18,683 bases of DNA, from contig CAZMRQ010000029.1 of NCBI GenBank assembly GCA_964568795.1, forward strand, positions 1 to 18,683. The letters are read 5' to 3'. Shown one piece after another: positions 8,450 to 16,003 of the stretch. The stretch's first letter is position 1. The number at the start of each line of letters is the position of its first letter. The stretch is from CAZMRQ01 sp964568795. Lineage in GTDB: Bacteria; Pseudomonadota; Gammaproteobacteria; Comchoanobacterales; Comchoanobacteraceae. The notes below the pieces were generated by a model. The model was given only the letters and a program-made list of their open reading frames with translations, had not been told where the DNA came from and made no database searches. A program made the translations under genes and the position numbers.

Positions 8450-9527
8450 ATTGATTACCTAACATCTGTGTCATCTGCTTCTCAGCTGAGTTTCGATAAT
8501 ACCCGGATGATAATTCAGCCCATCTTTTTAGTTGTTGCGCAACAAAGGCCCTGACTTGCATAATTCTCGCTTCTTGATGACTCAATCCGCGGGACTGGAT
8601 ATACCGAAGAGCATCCCCCTCAAACTGACCGATTGTTGAGCCATGCGCTGCTTTAACATGGTCTGTGCCAACTTGAATGACAGGCCTGCTGACTGCTTGT
8701 GCTTGTTGACTTAGCAAGCGAAAATGGAGTCCTTGAGTCACATCACAGTCCTGCGCACCTTTTTGTATGGCTGCATGACTCTCAATAACACTACGTGCTG
8801 AACCAGCCAACACACTCTGTGACTCATGCTTCGTCTGTATTTTAGAACCAATGTGATTCATCATAACCCGTTGCTCCACATAATCATCTGATGATGAAAT
8901 TTGCAAATGATTGTGCTCAATTTGGTTGTTTCCTTGCAGCTCATACCAAACCATATCACGAGCCATTGCGCCAGAGCAAAATAAACTTTGTGACTCTAAA
9001 CACGCATGCTCTTGCAGCACGGCTGTTAGAAATCCGCAACGTCTAATCGCATGTTGATGAAAATGGGCCACGTGCAAAGAAGCATATGGCTGCAAATGAA
9101 TGTCTATGTGCACAATAGCTTGAGTCGTCTGAACCTGTTCTGATAGGACACAGTGTTGCACTTTAACACGGGTGTTCTCTGGCACTTCAATCCTAAGATG
9201 TATAGGCACTGCTTTGGCTTGATCTGTATATAGTTCAACTAGGGTGGTATCCTTATCACATATGAAGGAGTGACAATTAGCAGGAAGATCCTGCAGCCAA
9301 TATGTTTCTTGCTGACGCCACGCATGATGTAGGCTGGTCTGGGCACTGCCTGTTAATGGGCAATCATGATGAACAAGATGGCCATCCACAATAACCACCA
9401 TATTTTCTGACTGCAATGCCTGTGGAAGCGCTTGCCGATCGAACTTCACTGGGGTTGTTGCATAAGTTAAATCAACCCATTTATTCTTAGGAACATAACG
9501 CCAGCTTGGCTGCATTGTTACATTCAT
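8439..9527 (-). CDS. sufD: SufD, SUF scaffold subunit
   Basis: This 362-residue protein is recognised by its conserved C-terminal part, VKAAHGSTIGQFEGDALRYI and SRGLSHQEARIMQVRAFV. That part includes the histidine equivalent to the SufD residue implicated in cluster formation at the SufB-SufD interface. The middle is rich in beta-strand patterns, fitting the parallel beta-helix core. It is shorter than E. coli SufD (about 420 residues), mostly at the N-terminus. The usual CSHGAT-type motif reads AAHGST here, so the nearby cysteine is absent. The ATG overlaps the sufC stop as ATGA; a second in-frame ATG four codons later is also possible. Confidence 0.92.
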   Translation of the reverse strand: MNVTMQPSWRYVPKNKWVDLTYATTPVKFDRQALPQALQSENMVVIVDGHLVHHDCPLTGSAQTSLHHAWRQQETYWLQDLPANCHSFICDKDTTLVELYTDQAKAVPIHLRIEVPENTRVKVQHCVLSEQVQTTQAIVHIDIHLQPYASLHVAHFHQHAIRRCGFLTAVLQEHACLESQSLFCSGAMARDMVWYELQGNNQIEHNHLQISSSDDYVEQRVMMNHIGSKIQTKHESQSVLAGSARSVIESHAAIQKGAQDCDVTQGLHFRLLSQQAQAVSRPVIQVGTDHVKAAHGSTIGQFEGDALRYIQSRGLSHQEARIMQVRAFVAQQLKRWAELSSGYYRNSAEKQMTQMLGNQYAT

Positions 9528-10279
9528 GCCATCTCACCCTCAGTCAACCACGCAAATCCATGTTTTTCTATTTTTTTTGCCAAGTCAGGTCCACCTGTGT
9601 ATTTGATAAGACCATTGACCATAATGTGAATGACATCTGGCTTGATCAAGTCTAGTAATCGCTGATAATGCGTGATCAACAAAAATGACCTCTCAGGGGA
9701 GCGCATGCGGTTGACGTTCTCAGCAATAGATCGCAATGCATCAACATCAAGCCCTGAATCAATTTCATCAAGCACACAAAACTTTGGCTCAAGCAGCAAC
9801 ATTTGCAAAATCTCATTGCGTTTACGCTCACCTCCAGAAAACTCATTATTCAAATCGCGCAAGAGGAATGATTCATCGAGCCCCACCATACTTGCTGCCT
9901 CTTTAATTTTTTGCATCACATCATACACATCAAGCTCTGGCAGGTTATTTGCTTGCCTTTGTTTATTCAGTATAGCCTTAAGAAAGACCATATTATTCAC
10001 CCCAGAAATCGCCACTGGGCTTTGATAAGCTAAAAAGACACCTGCACGTGAGCGTTCATCGGCAGACATACTTAACAAATCCTGGCCATTAAATTGGCAA
10101 GAATCAGCACTAACCTGGTAACTTGTATCACCCATAAGAACTGAAGACAGTGTGCTTTTCCCAGAGCCATTTTGCCCCATAACCGCATGAACTTGGCCCT
10201 TAGGTACATTTAAGCTCAAACCATTTAAGATTCTTTTTTCATCTTGCACTTCAGCAATTAAATTTTTAATTTTCAGCAT
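9524..10279 (-). CDS. sufC: SufC, ABC-type ATPase of the SUF scaffold
   Basis: The 251-residue soluble ATPase powers conformational change in the SufBC2D complex. Motifs in order are Walker A GQNGSGKST (K41), Q-loop AYQSP, a SufC-type signature FSGGERKRNEILQ, Walker B CVLDEIDSGLD and the switch histidine in LLITHYQR. A GTG at 10288 opens the same frame. The ATG at 10279 is preferred because AGAGGTGG lies just before it and the protein then begins MLKIKNL, like other SufC proteins. It follows the sufB stop by 14 bases and overlaps sufD by four. Confidence 0.95.
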   Translation of the reverse strand: MLKIKNLIAEVQDEKRILNGLSLNVPKGQVHAVMGQNGSGKSTLSSVLMGDTSYQVSADSCQFNGQDLLSMSADERSRAGVFLAYQSPVAISGVNNMVFLKAILNKQRQANNLPELDVYDVMQKIKEAASMVGLDESFLLRDLNNEFSGGERKRNEILQMLLLEPKFCVLDEIDSGLDVDALRSIAENVNRMRSPERSFLLITHYQRLLDLIKPDVIHIMVNGLIKYTGGPDLAKKIEKHGFAWLTEGEMA

Positions 10280-10293
10280 TATTTCCACCTCTA

Positions 10294-11724
10294 TTATCCA
10301 ACAGCACCCTCTAATGTAAGTTCGATCAGCTGCTGTGCTTCAACCGCAAACTCCATAGGGAGTTTTTGAAAAACTTGTTTACAAAAGCCATTGACTATAA
10401 GAGAGACCGCCTCTTCTTCCGTCAATCCCCTACTCATGGCATAAAGTAATTGATCTTCACCTATTTGTGAAGTTGTTGCCTCATGTTCTACCTGACTTTG
10501 AGGCTGCTTTACTTCTATAGTGGGGTAAGTATGTGCTCGAGAAGAATCACTTAAAAGCAAAGAGTCGCATTGTGTGAAATTCCTAGCATTAATGGCCGTA
10601 GGGAGAACACGAACCAGTCCACGGTAGTTGTTCATTGATCGCCCTGAGCACACTCCTTTTGAGATAATTGTACTGGTTGTATCTTTCCCGATATGCACCA
10701 TTTTAGTCCCAGTATCGGCCTGTTGAGCATGCTTGGTAACAGCCACTGAGTAAAACTCACCTGAAGACTTTTCACCTTGTAAGATAACACTGGGGTATTT
10801 CCAGGTTATACTAGACCCTGTCTCTACCTGAGTCCAAGAAATTTTAGAGCGTTTCCCTCTGCATTGTCCGCGTTTGGTCACAAAATTATAAATGCCGCCA
10901 CGACCATTTTCATCTCCTGGATACCAATTCTGCACTGTTGAATACTTGATCTTAGCATCATCCAAAGCTACTAACTCAACAACAGCTGCATGAAGTTGGT
11001 TCTCATCACGCATTGGCGCAGTACAGCCTTCCAGATAGCTTACACTTGCTCCTTCATCAGCAATAATCAAAGTTCTTTCAAATTGTCCTGTATTTTGAGC
11101 ATTAATACGAAAATACGTGGACAGTTCCATAGGACAGCGAACTCCTTTAGGAATATACACAAATGAGCCATCACTAAATACAGCGGTATTCAAACACGCA
11201 AAAAAATTATCTTTAAAGGGAACAACTGAACACATATACTGCTGAATAAGTTCTGGATACTTCTGCAACGCTTCACTGAAGGGGCAAAAAATAACACCCG
11301 CTTCCGCCAACTTTTCTTTAAATGTTGTGGCCACAGAGACACTATCAAAGACAGCATCCACAGCAACACCTGCTAGCATTTTTTGCTCATGCAACGGTAT
11401 TCCAAGTTTTTCATACGCACGTAAGAGCTCTGGATCCACCTCATCAAGCGAGTCAAGCTGTTTCTTTTTTGGAGCAGCATAATAAGATATAGCCTGATAA
11501 TCGATAGGAGTATACTGCAGACCAGCCCAATTTGGCTCGCACATAGTTTGCCAATGCTCAAATGCCTTCAATCGAAGCTGAAGCATAAACTCTGGTTCAT
11601 TCTTTTTTGCAGATATAGCATGTATCGTTTTTCTATCGAGCCCAGGCGGCAACAAATCCTGCTCTATAGGAGTCACAAATCCATACTGGTACTCGTCTCC
11701 GACTTGTTTATGAGCCTTAGCCAT
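10294..11724 (-). CDS. sufB: SufB, Fe-S cluster scaffold subunit
   Basis: The 476-residue protein is full length for SufB. Diagnostic segments are FKDNFFACLNTAVFSDGSF (170-188), IPKGVRCPMELSTYFRIN, WYPGDENGRGG (268-277), SKGVCSGRSMNNYRGLV (355-371), FTQCDSLL with C386 (the conserved cluster/sulfur-accepting cysteine), SRAHTYP, and QVEHEATTSQIGEDQL with the conserved glutamates near 413-415. SufB receives sulfur and builds the nascent cluster with SufC and SufD. It is the first gene of the operon; AAGG lies about seven bases before the ATG. No iscR or sufR regulator gene precedes it in the window. Confidence 0.97.
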   Translation of the reverse strand: MAKAHKQVGDEYQYGFVTPIEQDLLPPGLDRKTIHAISAKKNEPEFMLQLRLKAFEHWQTMCEPNWAGLQYTPIDYQAISYYAAPKKKQLDSLDEVDPELLRAYEKLGIPLHEQKMLAGVAVDAVFDSVSVATTFKEKLAEAGVIFCPFSEALQKYPELIQQYMCSVVPFKDNFFACLNTAVFSDGSFVYIPKGVRCPMELSTYFRINAQNTGQFERTLIIADEGASVSYLEGCTAPMRDENQLHAAVVELVALDDAKIKYSTVQNWYPGDENGRGGIYNFVTKRGQCRGKRSKISWTQVETGSSITWKYPSVILQGEKSSGEFYSVAVTKHAQQADTGTKMVHIGKDTTSTIISKGVCSGRSMNNYRGLVRVLPTAINARNFTQCDSLLLSDSSRAHTYPTIEVKQPQSQVEHEATTSQIGEDQLLYAMSRGLTEEEAVSLIVNGFCKQVFQKLPMEFAVEAQQLIELTLEGAVG

Positions 11725-11745
11725 ATTGGACCTTATTTTTGCTCA

Positions 11746-11774
11746 AGTATAGCGTGTAATTTGCTGATTTTCTA
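11746..11774 (-). promoter_or_regulatory. Predicted suf operon promoter
   Basis: On the minus strand, TAGAAA (11774-11769) and TATACT (11751-11746) are 17 bases apart, about 21 bases before the sufB ATG. The -10 box is good and the -35 is weak (4 of 6), which would fit a promoter helped by an activator. No clear IscR-type palindrome was recognised. Confidence 0.5.
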
Positions 11775-11794
11775 GACTTTTCGATATAAAACAT

Positions 11795-11821
11795 AAAAAA
11801 AGCTCCCATAAAGAGAGCTTT
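11795..11821 (-). terminator. Rho-independent terminator of the Ser/Pro-rich gene
   Basis: On the minus strand the sequence reads AAAGCTC, a nine-base loop, GAGCTTT, then a run of T residues (A residues at 11795-11801 on the plus strand). It lies 28 bases after the stop of the gene at 11849-12427 and separates it from the suf promoter. It supports that gene being real and on this strand. Confidence 0.8.
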
Positions 11822-11848
11822 ATTAACAAGCATTTATTGCTTAATTCT

Positions 11849-12427
11849 TTATTCTCCAGAAGGAGCTGGGACAGCAGTGGGTCGACTCACGCTGCTGCTC
11901 TTACCACGGCTAAACACAGCCTTAGTACTATTCATAGCGCTGAGAGCACCTGATTTCACAGCATCACCCGTATACGCAAATGGCTTACAATTCTTCACTC
12001 CAACTAAGTTTGCTGCCCTATCGATGCCTGTATCAATCATTTCAAATAATGATTTAATTAAATGCAATATTGCGGTTATGCAACGAACAGCTAGATCAGA
12101 AGAACTCTTGAAAAAACCTTTTTCTCCAGAAGTAGGTTTGGCGGGCGCTGAAGTAATTGATGACGGATCTGCATTATCTTCAGTGCCACTTCGACTTCGT
12201 GGTGATGGGGGGGCTGATGAGGAGGGTGATGTTTGGGCTGATTTGAATAATTGTTCTCCTACTCCTGGTGGTTGGTCACCAACGCCAGCAAAATCGGTAT
12301 CCTGTGGATTGTCTGCGGACTCCAGAACAGCATCCTGCACTGCCGCACCAGAATCATTAGGAGGCTGGGGAGAAGAATCTCTTGAACTGTGTCTTGAATC
12401 ATGTTCTGATGATGTGGGTGTAGGCAT
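11849..12427 (-). CDS. Hypothetical Ser/Pro-rich protein with a C-terminal amphipathic helical segment
   Basis: This 192-residue protein is not recognised. Residues 1-105 are strongly enriched in Ser, Pro, Asp and Gly and are probably disordered. Residues 107-144 (for example LAVRCITAILHLIKSLFEMI) form one or two amphipathic or membrane-seeking helices. The tail is again Ser-rich and basic. No signal peptide or catalytic motif is seen. The minus strand is supported by AAGGA eight bases before the ATG, a TTGACA/CAAAAT promoter and a hairpin terminator just downstream; a longer open frame on the plus strand over the same bases lacks these signals. The composition fits a secreted effector or surface-linked protein, but this is only inference. 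Confidence 0.7.
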   Translation of the reverse strand: MPTPTSSEHDSRHSSRDSSPQPPNDSGAAVQDAVLESADNPQDTDFAGVGDQPPGVGEQLFKSAQTSPSSSAPPSPRSRSGTEDNADPSSITSAPAKPTSGEKGFFKSSSDLAVRCITAILHLIKSLFEMIDTGIDRAANLVGVKNCKPFAYTGDAVKSGALSAMNSTKAVFSRGKSSSVSRPTAVPAPSGE

Positions 12428-12451
12428 GATGAATTCCTTAATAACTAAAGC

Positions 12452-12480
12452 ATTTTGTATTTATTACGTGCGAGTGTCAA
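12452..12480 (-). promoter_or_regulatory. Predicted promoter of the Ser/Pro-rich gene
   Basis: On the minus strand a perfect TTGACA (12480-12475) and CAAAAT (12457-12452) are 17 bases apart, about 25 bases before the ATG at 12427. The same boxes and spacing precede the 852-residue gene at 16083. Confidence 0.6.
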
Positions 12481-12731
12481 CTATTTATTGCTACATTTTC
12501 CGTAAAATTAATAAAATGGATATTAATTAAAGATATAACACGTAGAAGAAACCCTAGCTTAAACCACCAACTCTGCATCATAATACAATATGATCTTTTA
12601 TTTTTTCTCTAAACGCGTTCAATTTATCGGCAGCACTTTATTCCATTAGACAGCAACAATGGCCAATGATATTAGTGAACTAATGAGTCTGCACAGCTGA
12701 TGGATTTCATTGAAATGTGTAGGCTTTCCTC

Positions 12732-12745
12732 ATTCGTATACGAAT
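12732..12745. repeat. Perfect 14-bp palindrome ATTCGTATACGAAT
   Basis: The sequence equals its own reverse complement and lies in the middle of the gene-free stretch, about 200 bases before rpsT. It has no loop, so it is better suited to binding a dimeric protein than to forming a terminator. No regulator is known to bind it; the role is open. Confidence 0.5.
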
Positions 12746-12901
12746 ATCGTCCGTGAATGTATTGAGGGGCAAAAAACACCATCCTAAATTTGTTGCCTTA
12801 ATATTCTCCACATGAAAGAAAAGGTTTTACAACAGATTTGATAAGACGTTCACAACACCGGCATATTTTCTCCTACTCAACTCTTGCAATGTGATTGTTT
12901 T

Positions 12902-12910
12902 TGCTATACG
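12902..12910 (+). promoter_or_regulatory. Predicted extended -10 promoter of rpsT
   Basis: TGCTATACG is an extended -10 element (TGnTATA). A TTGCAA lies upstream with only a 15-base spacer, so recognition probably depends on the extended -10. It would give a leader of about 25 bases before the rpsT ATG. Confidence 0.5.
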
Positions 12911-12942
12911 TTAAGTAGTGAATTTTATAGGTATTACCAATC

Positions 12943-13215
12943 ATGGCACAAACAAAACAAGCTGAAAAACGTATCCGCCAGAATAACAGGAAACGTTTAA
13001 ACAACTCCAGCATGCGTTCCAGAATGAGAACGTTAATCAAGAATGTCCGCGCTCAAATTGAAAGAAAAGAGTATGAAGATGCCCAAAAAGCTTATACCGG
13101 TCTTGCCCCTATCCTTGATAGCTACGCAAATAAAGGACTCATCCACCAAAATAAAGCTGCTCGATTAAAAGCGAGACTTACCAAACAGCTTAAAAGCATA
13201 CACGCTGCAGCTTAA
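12943..13215 (+). CDS. rpsT: 30S ribosomal protein S20
   Basis: The 90-residue, strongly basic protein begins MAQTKQAEKRIRQNNRKRLNN and continues SSMRSRMRTLIKNV, the typical S20 start, followed by the helical IHQNKAARLKARLTKQL segment near the end. S20 binds 16S rRNA early in 30S assembly. AGG sits about 11 bases before the ATG, a long spacing consistent with weak or regulated initiation. It is a single-gene unit; its stop overlaps that of the convergent obgE gene, with no terminator hairpin between them. Confidence 0.96.
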   Translation: MAQTKQAEKRIRQNNRKRLNNSSMRSRMRTLIKNVRAQIERKEYEDAQKAYTGLAPILDSYANKGLIHQNKAARLKARLTKQLKSIHAAA

Positions 13216-14213
13216 AACTCACTGAATTGTTCGGCGAGCTCATCTTTGAGCTCATCTATGCCCTGACCTGTGACACAAGACACCACTATCGGCCCAATAG
13301 CCGACTTTGTTATTTTCTCTTTAAGCTCATCTATCTGCTCAACAGGGATGTCTAAATCACATTTATTAATTACAATAATACGTGGTTTTGAAGCGAAATC
13401 ATGCTGATATGCAGCTAACTCTTGCTCAAGGATATCATGAGCTTCGCAAAGACCGATGCCATCACACCCTGCACCATCTAGAACTTCAATCAAAACTGAA
13501 CAACGACTCAAGTGCCGCAAGAATATATTGCCCATCCCATGCCCTTCGTGTGCACCTGCCAGCAACCCTGGAATATCTGCAAGCACCATACGCTGTCCAT
13601 AAGGCAATACCATAATCCCAAGATGAGGACGTACTGTTGTAAAGGGATAATTAGCCACCTTTGGTTGAGCTCTGGATAATTTGCGAATTAATGAAGATTT
13701 GCCAGCATTAGGCAAACCAAGCAACCCACAATCAGCCATCACCTGCAACTCAAGCCGCAACTCTTTACGAATAGCTAATGCCCCAGTAGTTGATTGATAG
13801 GGGGTCTGATTGCGACTTGATTTAAAATGAATGTTTCCAAGACCTCCCTCGCCACCTTCTGCAAGGCAAAAAAGTTGCTGGTCTTCCACTAAATCAACAA
13901 GGCAATGCTCTGTTCCTACTAAAAATACTTTTGTTCCAATAGGCACATCGATGGTCAAATCTTTTCCAGAACGGCCACTGCATTGCTGCCCTCTGCCAGG
14001 CTGACCATTTTCAGCCTTGTAAAAATGACGCTCACGAAAATCCAATAAAGTAGACATATTCGCTTGTGCACGAATAAAAACACCGCCACCTCGACCTCCG
14101 TCTCCACCGTCTGGGCCACCTTTAGGAATGTATTTTTCACGGCGAAAGCCAACACACCCATTGCCGCCCTTACCTGACTCAATGGCTATCGTGGCTTCAT
14201 CGATAAATTTCAT
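13212..14213 (-). CDS. obgE: Obg family GTPase (ObgE/CgtA), ribosome assembly factor
   Basis: This 333-residue GTPase acts in late 50S assembly and stress signalling. The glycine-rich Obg fold occupies about 1-158 (GKGGNGCVGFRREKYIPKGGPDGGDGG). The G domain follows: G1 GLPNAGKS (166-173), G2 TT at 192-193, G3 DIPG (213-216), G4 NKCD (283-286) and G5 SC near 312. It ends soon after the G domain, so it lacks the acidic C-terminal extension of the E. coli protein (about 390 residues), as in many other bacteria. It starts three bases after the rpmA stop, giving the classical rplU-rpmA-obgE order that links the GTPase with large-subunit proteins. Confidence 0.96.
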   Translation of the reverse strand: MKFIDEATIAIESGKGGNGCVGFRREKYIPKGGPDGGDGGRGGGVFIRAQANMSTLLDFRERHFYKAENGQPGRGQQCSGRSGKDLTIDVPIGTKVFLVGTEHCLVDLVEDQQLFCLAEGGEGGLGNIHFKSSRNQTPYQSTTGALAIRKELRLELQVMADCGLLGLPNAGKSSLIRKLSRAQPKVANYPFTTVRPHLGIMVLPYGQRMVLADIPGLLAGAHEGHGMGNIFLRHLSRCSVLIEVLDGAGCDGIGLCEAHDILEQELAAYQHDFASKPRIIVINKCDLDIPVEQIDELKEKITKSAIGPIVVSCVTGQGIDELKDELAEQFSEF

Positions 14214-14216
14214 GAA

Positions 14217-14480
14217 TTAAGCTGCGCCCTCAACAACACATACACTGTGCTTATTGAGTGGTCCGATATGACGGAATTCAACGTGTCCTGCTACTTTAGC
14301 ATGCACAGTATAATTGCGGCCTAAGTATGAACCTGGACCAGCATGATACTTTGTGCCACATTGAGTCACCAAGATATCCCCCGGCTGGACTCTTTCACCA
14401 CCGAATTTGACTACACGTCTGTACTTGGGGTTTGAATCACGACCGTTACGTGTACTACCACCTGCTTTTTTATGTGCCAT
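14217..14480 (-). CDS. rpmA: 50S ribosomal protein L27
   Basis: The 87-residue protein begins MAHKKAGGSTRNGRDSNPKY and contains FGGERVQPGDILVTQCGTKYHAGPG, diagnostic of L27, whose N-terminal tail reaches towards the peptidyl-transferase centre. The segment after SNPKY reads RRVVKFGGE rather than the more usual LGVKKFGGE, a mild divergence. AAGGAG lies five bases before the ATG, and rplU ends nine bases upstream. No N-terminal cleavage extension is present. Confidence 0.97.
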   Translation of the reverse strand: MAHKKAGGSTRNGRDSNPKYRRVVKFGGERVQPGDILVTQCGTKYHAGPGSYLGRNYTVHAKVAGHVEFRHIGPLNKHSVCVVEGAA

Positions 14481-14489
14481 AATGTCTCC

Positions 14490-14798
14490 TTAAGCAACAA
14501 TATCAACTATTTCAACACGGGTATATTGTTGACGATGCCCCTGACGTTTCATATGATGCTTGCGACGCTTAAATTTCACAATAATCACTTTCTTATCTTT
14601 GACATGATCAAGGACTTTGGCTGTCACCTTAGCTTTCAGAAGCGGCGTCCCTACTTGCACTTGGTCCTCTTTTTCAATCAACAAAACATCGTCGAAATGA
14701 ATTTCTTTTCCGGCTTCAACAGCTAATTTCTCTACGTCAATGACAAGACCTTTCTTAACTTTATACTGTTTCCCACCTGTTTTAATTACAGCAAACAT
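14490..14798 (-). CDS. rplU: 50S ribosomal protein L21
   Basis: The 102-residue protein begins MFAVIKTGGKQYKVKKG and contains KFKRRKHHMKRQGHRQQYTRVEI, the conserved basic C-terminal part that binds 23S rRNA. The frame is open 12 codons further upstream, but that extension is not part of L21. The ATG at 14798 is preceded by TAGGAGA at good spacing. It is the first gene of the rplU-rpmA-obgE unit. Confidence 0.97.
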   Translation of the reverse strand: MFAVIKTGGKQYKVKKGLVIDVEKLAVEAGKEIHFDDVLLIEKEDQVQVGTPLLKAKVTAKVLDHVKDKKVIIVKFKRRKHHMKRQGHRQQYTRVEIVDIVA

Positions 14799-14823
14799 GA
14801 TGCTTCTCCTAGGTATGAGGCAG

Positions 14824-14852
14824 AGTATAGACAATTAGATAAGCAAAATCAA
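14824..14852 (-). promoter_or_regulatory. Predicted promoter of rplU-rpmA-obgE
   Basis: On the minus strand TTGATT (14852-14847) and TATACT (14829-14824) are separated by exactly 17 bases, about 26 bases before the rplU ATG. This is a strong sigma70-type match, as expected for a ribosomal protein operon. Confidence 0.7.
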
Positions 14853-14872
14853 GCAATACTTGATGGCTTTTG

Positions 14873-14881
14873 TGATATAAT
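14873..14881 (+). promoter_or_regulatory. Predicted extended -10 promoter of ispB
   Basis: TGATATAAT is a perfect extended -10 (TGnTATAAT), 85 bases before the ispB ATG. No good -35 is present at normal spacing; that region is occupied by the -35 box of the divergent rplU promoter, so the two may compete for polymerase. Confidence 0.55.
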
Positions 14882-14965
14882 CACGCAGCAGCCCATTACT
14901 GGCTCTAACTTGCCTTTTAAATGAAGCACTGATAGTATGAGCTCAAATAATTTGCGCAGCATGAC

Positions 14966-15919
14966 ATGACTCAGACTGTTGATCTAGCAACTCAACTAGA
15001 ATATGTTGAAAATCATATCGAAAATATTTTTAAGAACCACCCTCTCCCACTGGTCCGAGACATCACCAAACACAGTCTTTTTCGTCAGGGAAAGCGTGTA
15101 CGCGCTAAAATGGTTATCTTATCTGCTGAAATGCTTGGCTATTGTGGTCAAGCACATTATCAACTAGCCACTATTATAGAGCTGCTGCATGGCGCCACAC
15201 TCCTTCATGATGATGTCATTGATCAATCAGATATTCGCCGTCATCACAAAACTGCGCACACCCTATGGGGAAATAAAGCCAGCATACTCCTAGGTGATTT
15301 GACGTATGCAGAAGCATTCAAACTCATCAGTCAAATCAATCGCTCTCAAATCATCGCCATCCTTGCCCAAGCTACCAGTGAAATATGTTCAGGAGAAATA
15401 TATCAATTATCACAACGAGGCAATCTTCAAACAACAATGGATGAATACCTAAAGATAATTGAGGCGAAAACAGCCACTCTTTTTGCTGCCGCTTGCCGCT
15501 CTGCAGCATCACTGTGCAATCAACCAGATAATACCTGCCTAGAGAAGTTTGGCCAACACTTCGGGATGGCCTACCAGCTCACAGATGATCTCCTTGATCT
15601 ACGCCCTAACAACCCCGATTTTGATAAAAATATCGGAGATGACATACGTGATGGCAAAATTACTGGCCCCATCATTGAACTGCTTTCTCAAATCAATCAG
15701 GAACAACGGCAACAACTTCACCATGATCTTCAAAACCCAAGCAAAGAGGCTATTACACGCATCCAAATGCACGTAGCAAATAATCAGTCCAAAAGAACAC
15801 AGGGACTTATTAAGGAGCATATTCAACTTGCCCTCGACAGCATCAAGAACTTTCCGTCCTCTTCTGCGAAACAACTTCTTACCGAGCAGAGTATAAGTCT
15901 TTCTGAGAGGCTAAAATAA
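14966..15919 (+). CDS. ispB: Polyprenyl (octaprenyl-type) diphosphate synthase
   Basis: This 317-residue all-helical prenyltransferase adds isopentenyl diphosphate units to an allylic primer to make the side chain of respiratory quinones. The first aspartate-rich motif is DDVID (82-86) followed by RR at 91-92; the second is DDLLD (207-211), then KNIGDDIRDGK. Small residues (A77, T78) four and five positions before the first motif fit a long-chain product. Length is normal. The usual GKxTLP-type segment reads GKITGPII here. The Shine-Dalgarno site is weak; another ATG lies five bases upstream out of frame. The last codons (Arg-Leu-Lys-stop) fall inside a 55-bp repeat that recurs at 18629. Placement beside rplU-rpmA-obgE is common in gammaproteobacteria. 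Confidence 0.92.
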   Translation: MTQTVDLATQLEYVENHIENIFKNHPLPLVRDITKHSLFRQGKRVRAKMVILSAEMLGYCGQAHYQLATIIELLHGATLLHDDVIDQSDIRRHHKTAHTLWGNKASILLGDLTYAEAFKLISQINRSQIIAILAQATSEICSGEIYQLSQRGNLQTTMDEYLKIIEAKTATLFAAACRSAASLCNQPDNTCLEKFGQHFGMAYQLTDDLLDLRPNNPDFDKNIGDDIRDGKITGPIIELLSQINQEQRQQLHHDLQNPSKEAITRIQMHVANNQSKRTQGLIKEHIQLALDSIKNFPSSSAKQLLTEQSISLSERLK

Positions 15920-15961
15920 TTAATATCACCATTGGTAGCAAAAAAGGGAAACATGAACATG
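15907..15961 (+). repeat. 55-bp perfect direct repeat, copy 1 (3' end of ispB)
   Basis: The repeat starts GAGGCTAAAATAATTAATAT, which includes the final ispB codons and stop, and ends GGGAAACATGAACATG. It is identical to 18629-18683; the base before it differs (A versus T). Beyond copy 1 the sequence continues to the promoter of the next gene. Copy 2 reaches the window edge, so the true length may be greater than 55. Confidence 0.95.
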
Positions 15962-16003
15962 CTATAAATCAACTCATAAGATACATTGTCAATAAAAATC
16001 AAT

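Larger units (their letters stand above)
12428..12942. other. 515-bp gene-free stretch between the Ser/Pro-rich gene and rpsT
   Basis: No frame with a plausible product was found on either strand. The stretch holds the promoter of the leftward gene, a 14-bp perfect palindrome at 12732-12745, and the rpsT promoter near 12902-12910. The remainder (about 12500-12890) is AT-rich with no recognised RNA, repeat or decayed gene. Its length is unusual for this compact region. Confidence 0.6.

Noticed and set aside
11877..12530. A 217-codon plus-strand frame antisense to the Ser/Pro-rich gene
   Set aside because: It is longer, but no promoter, ribosome site or terminator was noted for it. The minus strand has a promoter, AAGGA before the ATG and a hairpin with a T run after the stop. 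Its leucine-rich start reflects the reverse complement of Ser/Glu-rich codons.
13212..14213. Truncated obgE because it is shorter than the E. coli protein
   Set aside because: All five G motifs and the complete Obg domain are present; many bacterial Obg proteins end just after the G domain, so this is normal variation.
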